The notes beneath the pieces were generated by a model. The model ran no database searches, was not told the origin of the DNA, and saw nothing but the letters and a program-made list of their open reading frames with translations. The translations under genes and the position numbers were made by a program. A stretch of DNA of 64,000 bases from Lepidodermella squamata (Eukaryota > Gastrotricha), in the NCBI GenBank assembly GCA_047495785.1, contig JBLDXI010000055.1, positions 1,550,001 through 1,614,000 of the forward strand. The letters run 5' to 3'. Shown here piece by piece: positions 58,233-64,000 of the stretch; within the stretch, counting starts at the first letter, position 1, and each line of letters opens with the position of its first letter.

Positions 58233-60263
58233 CTAATAGATCCATTGAATTGGTACCCATTGCGGCTTCGTTGACAAGGCATCGACAATATCCAGCAGGC
58301 GGTCGAATGCCGCAGCCATGTTGTCGTTGATGATAACTTCGTCGAAGTATTGGCGGTATTGCCGCTCAAGCTTGGCACTTTCTTGCACCGTCCTGTAAAA
58401 GTCGTCCTCAGTTCGATCACGATCTGTGCTGCCATCAAGTCGTGCCTGTTCGTGCATATTTCTCAAAATTTCAGCCGACGGTGCAGCGACAAACACGACG
58501 TAAGGCAGAAATTCCGCTGTACGCACAGCCTTCAAGGCTTGTGGGTTGAGGTCGACAACGCAGGTTTTTCCGCTATCCATCACATGGCGAATAGATTCAA
58601 GTGATACGCCGTATAAATGACCGCGATATTCGCCCCATTCAGCGTAACGATTCTGCACGATATCGGCCTCCATTTCCGCACGAGTAGTGAAACGGAACTC
58701 TGCGTCAGGAGAATTAGGGTCGCGGACTTCGTCCGGCTCGGGTGGGCGGCTGGTCGAGGGTAAAGCCAGCGCAAATCTCGACGGCTGAGCTTCGACTAGC
58801 CTGTTTTTCAAAGTGCGCTTCCCAACACCTGACGCGCCTACTAGAACCAGAAGCTTTCGATGGAATGGAGGCAAACACGCGACTTCTTCGTAAATTGGAA
58901 TGTCTGTCGGCTCTAAATCGGCATTTCGACGAACGACAAACATCAACTTCTTTTTACGACGGCGGGTCGCGAGACCGCACAACCAAGATGACTTGGTCAT
59001 ATCCCATTCGGGTTTTACCCAAGCTTTACGGCGCTCCTCCAGCTGTTGAGACGGCACAACCCCCACATTTTCCGGTTCTCCGACTTTCCGGGCTTGCCAC
59101 CAGTTCGGGTCTTCTTTATTCATAATTTCCAGAATGTCTCCGTCGCGAAACTCTAATCCGACATTCTGACAGGGCAATAAATGATCTCTAGCCGGCGAAT
59201 ATGTGAAATGAGCTCGAACGAAAGCAGCACCATTAGAAACGCTATTTTGACCGACGCTATCAGTTACCGAAGCGTCAACAGGCTTGTTTGGATTTGAAGG
59301 ACGAGGATTCAGTGTAGTGGATCGATCACTAATAGCCACTTTGAATAGCAGGTCACTGCCTTTCGCAGCGGCCTCACGAACAAGAGCTTCCAGTTGACTT
59401 GGAGTTTCGACAGGCTGGCCATTTAGTTCTAAAATTGCATCCCCTACCTGCAGGATACCCTATAAAATTACGAATATAGTCTTTAGTTAAATGGCAGATT
59501 ATAACTCAATTTACCTGTTTGTGAACCAGACTGCCCGCAATAACTCGGGCCACTAGAAGCTGTCCACCTTCTCTTTTAACAGTCAAGCCAAGGCGCTCAT
59601 CAGGAGAGCCCCTTCTGATAGAGACCATTCGAATGTCGAGCTCCTACATCGGCGCAAAAATAAGTTTGAAATGCATTAGAAAATTAGGTAAATACCTTGG
59701 AAGGGCCATATAGGAGAGTACCAGTTCCGCCAGTACTTTGTTTTGGTGCATTTCCCGACATTCCGACATTTGATGTTTCTGTAACTCCACTCACGGTGCG
59801 TTCGTTTATTATTGCATCTTTCGGGCCGTATTTCCCCGTGGCAATGGCGTCATGGGCCTCCAATATGCCCCCAATATTCTTTTGGCGTAGAATTTCCAGT
59901 AAATCATTAGCCGCAGCGACATACTCGGGCTGGGAAGACCTCCGGCTTCCCGTACCAGTGGCGACCGGATAAAGTGCATCAGACACATCGCGCATCAATT
60001 TTAAAGCCTCATGATCATAGGCCTTCGAGCGAGCCGAAACTGGAGTCGATGTGAGCTCATCATGCACTCGCAGCAGCGAAGTTAGAGCTCCCAGTGAAAG
60101 AACGGATTGCAAATAATTTGCTTCATCAGGTTCTACTATGTCACCAACATGGCCGATTTCTTGTCTGACTTGGTCAAGAGCATCTGTTAAGGCATTAAAT
60201 ACATCATGGCAACCTTAGATGTACTGAATGTTTACCGAATATCGCGCTATCTCGAACTGACAT
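58233..60263 (-). CDS. MAGUK of the MPP2/MPP6 type (L27-PDZ-SH3-GUK)
   Basis: complement(join(58233..59459,59515..59643,59696..60183,60236..60263)), 623 residues. Order: L27-type helices (about 5-140, DALYPVATGTGSRR and AANDLLEILRQKNIGGILEA), PDZ (about 173-250, RMVSIRRGSPDERLGLTV and GILQVGDAILELNG), SH3 (about 275-345, FVRAHFTYSPARDHLLPC), a basic hook (TRRRKKKLMFVVRR), and guanylate kinase-like domain from LLVLVGASGVGKRTLK to the end (PQWVPIQWIY, the MPP2/6 ending). Membrane-linked scaffold of junctions or synapses. The GK domain keeps a P-loop but is normally a peptide-binding pseudo-kinase. The first exon encodes nine residues. Confidence 0.93.
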
Positions 60264-60407
60264 GGAAGAAATTCAATCAGTTCTACAATAAACAAGTAAA
60301 AATTATAGGACAGTTTTGGATAAACGTCGTCTGACGCAAAAAAAATCTTCAAAGGTTACAAGACAATATAAGTAGATGAGTATTTGGAAGTGGCAAAGAT
60401 CGCAAAA

Positions 60408-60836
60408 ATGCTGTCATCATCAACAAGCATTGCGAACCTAGTTTCTAGTTTTCACCTCCAAGAGGTGGCCAAGTTTTTAATGCGAACACAGTCGGACCTT
60501 CGCTATTATGTAAGCCAATATTGCTATTTCATAGGTTCACGTATTGAGTTTTGAGTTTTGCTCACTAACTACAGGTCAGGAACAAATTGGCATCACCCAG
60601 CCCTCTCGACCTACAGCTGGATATACGACGACAAACGAAGACAGACGCAAATCAATCTTTAAATAATATTCTAGAACGCCTTATTTTCGATCGGACTAAA
60701 GCGGTTAGCTGGTTATCGGGCGACAGCACTTCAGGGGAACTGTCACGAATGGTGAGAATTTGCGGGGCGCGGGGCGCGGCAAGGTAGAAAAACCAGCAAG
60801 GCGTCAATTAATCCTACCAGAAGCAGGAAAAGGTGA
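60408..60836 (+). CDS. hypothetical small protein (about 105 aa)
   Basis: join(60408..60509,60575..60751,60801..60836). The first two exons join in frame over a 65-nt intron (gtaagc, ctacag) to give a helical, leucine-rich sequence (IANLVSSFHLQEVAKFLMRT, QSLNNILERLIFDRTKAVSW). The last exon is uncertain. It starts only 144 bp from the divergent MAGUK start, so the two probably share a promoter. I do not recognise the family. Confidence 0.45.
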
Positions 60837-62459
60837 CCAGTGAAATAGTCACGGGTTAAATATTCCGTCCGTCGTCCGTGTTACCCGGTGACCGGTGCGC
60901 GTCAGTGCGTTGTCGGCTGCCAGGAGCAGATCATCAAAGTCGCCGATGAGAAGTGCTAATGCCAAGAATCACATTAGTCAAGGACAAATAATACTTTGCA
61001 GATTTAGCATTAAAACTATATTTTTAATAAATTGTATAAATAATCAATTGTGTTAGCATTTATGTTTAATCGCAGTAAACGAGCGTTAAGTTCTCCCGTT
61101 CACGAGGAGCAGTGCTTTCTTTATCTTTTTCATGGTTTTCATGCCTTAATGATCATTCGATTATGGGTAAAGAGGGTTTTGGTTTATGACTAAGGGAAAA
61201 CGTGGGCTCGTTAATGTCGAACTGGACGAAATGGTTCGACTGTACCATGAGTCTATCGGAAATCTGAACAAAACAGAAGAGCGAGGCTCCAACGAGGCGA
61301 CATCACGAGGCTAGATGAAAGCACAACATGTTCCTAGAAAGAGTTCAACTTGACTACAGAAAATGAAGGCACTGGAACACGATCAGGTCCAGAATATCGT
61401 GATGTAGATCGGCGGAATGATCGGCGTGATGCAGTTGCAGCCGCACTTCAGGCGCAGGTTCGATATGTCCCTCGCATGTGGCTTTATCCCGATGAGCTGG
61501 AAAAGGGCCCTCTAAATATATCAACGACCGAAACACAGCATGTTTCTAGGCTTAAATAGTGGCCGTAGACCGTTTTGCTGCCAGCAACAGCTAAGCTGAT
61601 AGAATTGTGCATGGCAGTCTTACAGTGCGGTTTACAGTGCCGTTTTCCCAAGCGGTCAGCGGTTGTATGGCGGTTGAGATCGGCATACGATCACGCTTTC
61701 ATATATCCCAGCTGGCTTCTATGACAAGAACGAGGAAAATCTTGTTAGGAGCCTTTGTTAGTTGTTACTTCGGTTGATTGGTGGCAGATTGTCGAACGAG
61801 CTTGTCCGGCAGTTGGTGACATGCCGCTTTGCAAGGCGAACACCACCTTGAGAGTGAAAATTAGGCAATTCGGTGACTGTTTTTATATGAGTAATATTGA
61901 GCAAAGTATTGTCTGCTTTCGAGATTTCGAGATTCGATATTTTCTAGCAGGTACTATCTATCTGCGTAATAATAAATAAAATGTACAATAACATCTCGAG
62001 CTGAACTGAGTGCGCCCAAATTTCTTTATTCTCGCGTTGCTCTGAGTAGAACTAAACAACTCCGTACTACTTTATTGTCATGTTTATGTCGTATAGTGCA
62101 TAAAACCAGCCACTCTCCACTTCGGTAAAAAATCAGGAGCTCCCTGAGCGGGCGCGAATCTTGACTATCCAGTTTTATGCCTTTCAAGTTAGATCTTTCA
62201 ATGCGGCTAATGTCAAAAATAAACACAAATCCGTTCAAAATCAATGCATTATTTATTTTTATCCCTCATCACATCCTTGTGATTGTAGTTCATCACGAAT
62301 TCAGTCCAAAAGATAAGATACATGTATATATAAGCAAAACGAGTTCAATTATCGGCGCCAAGTGATTTATAACTAAAACAAGTTCGGATACTTGACGCCA
62401 GTCAGCAAACTTTTACGAACCAAAGAGACCACCGTAGATAGCACATTGCACGAAGCGAA
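60837..62459. other. intergenic with possible small gene
   Basis: Two short plus-strand ORFs, 61186-61314 (MTKGKRGLVNVELDEMVRLY start) and 61350-61559 (ALQAQVRYVPRMWLYPDELE), look protein-like and are close together. I could not find a GT-AG join, so this may be an exon pair of a small gene, a gene remnant or chance. The rest is AT-rich, including the BAG6 3' flank. Confidence 0.3.
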
Positions 62460-64000
62460 TTACACAGAATCGCCAGAGCGAGAGCGGTTGCTAAGGAAAT
62501 TGCTGATGTCAGGGTGATGAACGGGATCGAAGTTGGGATCAGTAGCAAGGCGAGAGCGTAACAGACGAATCACCTCGCCTTCAAATAGGCTACCTAGCTC
62601 AGCACTGGTTGATGCTTCCTCTAGCAGGGAAGGCGCGACTGCGGTCGGCACGCCGGCACTTCGCACGGCTTGTCCTAGCAGATCGTTTAAACTGCGATTG
62701 ATTTGCCCTTGAACCAGCGGGTCCGTAGCACGCTGTTCCATGGCCATGCGACGACGTTTAGCAGGCAGACCGGAAATGTAGGCATCGCTGAAAGGAGGCT
62801 GAACCGCGGTTTCAGAGGTACGCTGTTTGGCGACGTCTTGTTCGACGACCGGAATCCAATCGGCAGGGATAACCGTTCGCCAATTATTTTCGGACTGTAC
62901 TTGGCCGTTCGCAGCAGGAACGGCATTTGTCATGAGAACAGCAGTTCGCGCACGATCTTGAGAATCTGGCTGAACCCAAGAGGTGTCACCCGGAGATCGA
63001 TTAGCATTAGAGTTGACGCTTGTGGCTGCAGCGGGCCGAGGAGTAGGCGCAGCTGGTGAAGCCTGCGGCTGTGGTGCCTGAGCCTGGGCAACAGCGGCAC
63101 CACGTCGAACAATGAATCCCTCAATTCTACTGCGGGGAACGCGTTGGGGCGACTCAGTCACCAATCTGTTGGCAAATTCGGACAACGCAGAAACAACGAA
63201 TGTGGACTGCGACTCGGGGCTACCTGGTTCCATGTTCGCAATGGCGCGTTGCACCAACTGCCGCATCGTCGGTCTGGCATTATCCGGGCCGATGGCGGTA
63301 ACAATCAGAACTACTGCCTCGTGAGCGGCGTTGAGAATGGAATCGTAAATGCGACGATAAAGACCCGCATTATTAGCTTCCAATGGCCCAACAGCTGGTT
63401 CAGTGTCCAAGACCAATCTCGTTACTTGAGTCAGCCAATTGCGATCGTGAGCGAGAAGAGAAGCGACCAAATCAATATTGTCCCGAGTCTCGGTACCAGC
63501 AAATACAACTTCGTACATGGAACGTAATTCAGCAACAATTGGTTCGACGAAAGGCGTTATGTCGCTTGGCGAACCGCTGATTGAGAGAATGTGTTGCCTG
63601 AGTGGTCCATGAACACGTGCTAGCGGAGCAATATTGCCCATGATGAGTGTGATAAAATCTGTCATCGGTAGCGCTCTCATCACCACTTCAATCAGATTAT
63701 TGACAGGCGAAGGTGTCATCGGAGGCTGAAAATCGTTAATTGTATTAATTATTCTTTATTCGAAAGTTAATAACTTACCACGTTTCCAAGGCCTTGGATG
63801 AAGTCGTACGCAGTTGTGCGATTCGCAGTGCCGCTAGGATCCGTGAGTAGTTGTCCTAGGCTATTTATGATTTGCCCAAAAGGTTCAGTTGCCGGGACAT
63901 TGTTAGCCATTTGCTGCATTGAAGCCACGAAATCCGGAGGAACGCCCGATCGATTCGCCTGATTAGCTTGCGGTTGACCGCCTGCCTGAACGATGGCCTG
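62460..64000 (-). CDS. BAG6: BAG6 (BAT3/Scythe), C-terminal part
   Basis: complement(join(62460..63725,63779..>64000)); the 5' part lies beyond the window. 495 residues are visible. BAG6 is a chaperone holdase that hands tail-anchored and mislocalised proteins to the GET or degradation pathways. Seen: helical repeats (VMRALPMTDFITLIMGN), a Pro/Ala/Gln-rich linker (QAQAPQPQASPAAPTPRP), a WIPVVEQDVAKQR segment close to the human VPIIQQDIQSQR, the SDAYISGLPAKRRRM nuclear localisation signal (human SDAYLSGMPAKRRK), and the BAG-similar C-terminal helices with LRSRLATDPNFDP (human LQEDPNYSP). The intron at 63726 is 53 nt. Confidence 0.93.

Overview
The window is nuclear DNA from a small-genome animal. 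It carries intersectin, RPS4, LUC7-like, CSK, ADAM10, PP2A-A, ARL13B, DHX33, SAP18, PPIP5K, an MPP2/6-type MAGUK and BAG6. Introns are short and uniform: most of those I resolved are 48-65 nt with T-rich acceptors ending in (T/C)AG. Several same-strand genes follow each other by 120-400 bp, with an AATAAA-like signal and then an acceptor-like T-rich AG just before the next ATG. That is how operons resolved by spliced-leader trans-splicing look. This points most naturally to a nematode, perhaps an early-branching (Trichuris/Trichinella-like) one, but that placement is inference and I saw no spliced-leader gene.

Layout. 1-1788: two tandem NIDO-domain membrane proteins (+), the first cut by the window edge. 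2546-3685: MTAP paralogue 1 (-). 4662-14465: a 20-exon long-form intersectin (-). 14661-15765: RPS4 (-), with two H/ACA-type guide RNA hairpins, one in an RPS4 intron and one in an intron just upstream. 17143-21051 (+): LUC7-like, a SHG1/BOD1-domain protein and CSK, in operon-like order. 23015-25904: ADAM10 (-). 26633-27834: a rhodopsin-family GPCR (-). 28333-34088: small uncharacterised genes and a multi-exon gene that looks transposase-derived (+). 35270-37095: MTAP paralogue 2 (-). 37956-40379: PP2A scaffold subunit A (-). 42171-43484: mitochondrial ribosomal protein uS15m (+). 43485-45648: a graveyard of duplicated gene tails and a broken YRDC gene. 45649-47696: ARL13B (-). 48802-56490 (+): DHX33, SAP18 and PPIP5K, operon-like. 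58233-60263: an L27-PDZ-SH3-GUK MAGUK (-). 62460-64000: the C-terminal part of BAG6 (-), continuing off the window.

Most genes are ordinary housekeeping or signalling genes. The most interesting signals are the paired intronic H/ACA hairpins, whose two guide strands match one conserved 28S rRNA site; a host-like gene that keeps three acidic residues in a DDE-transposase-like arrangement; an MTAP pair in which one copy has lost the substrate-binding Asp pair; an intersectin missing SH3-B; and the duplicated junction between uS15m and ARL13B. All exon joins were worked out by hand; for the multi-exon genes given with full joins the summed coding lengths are multiples of three.
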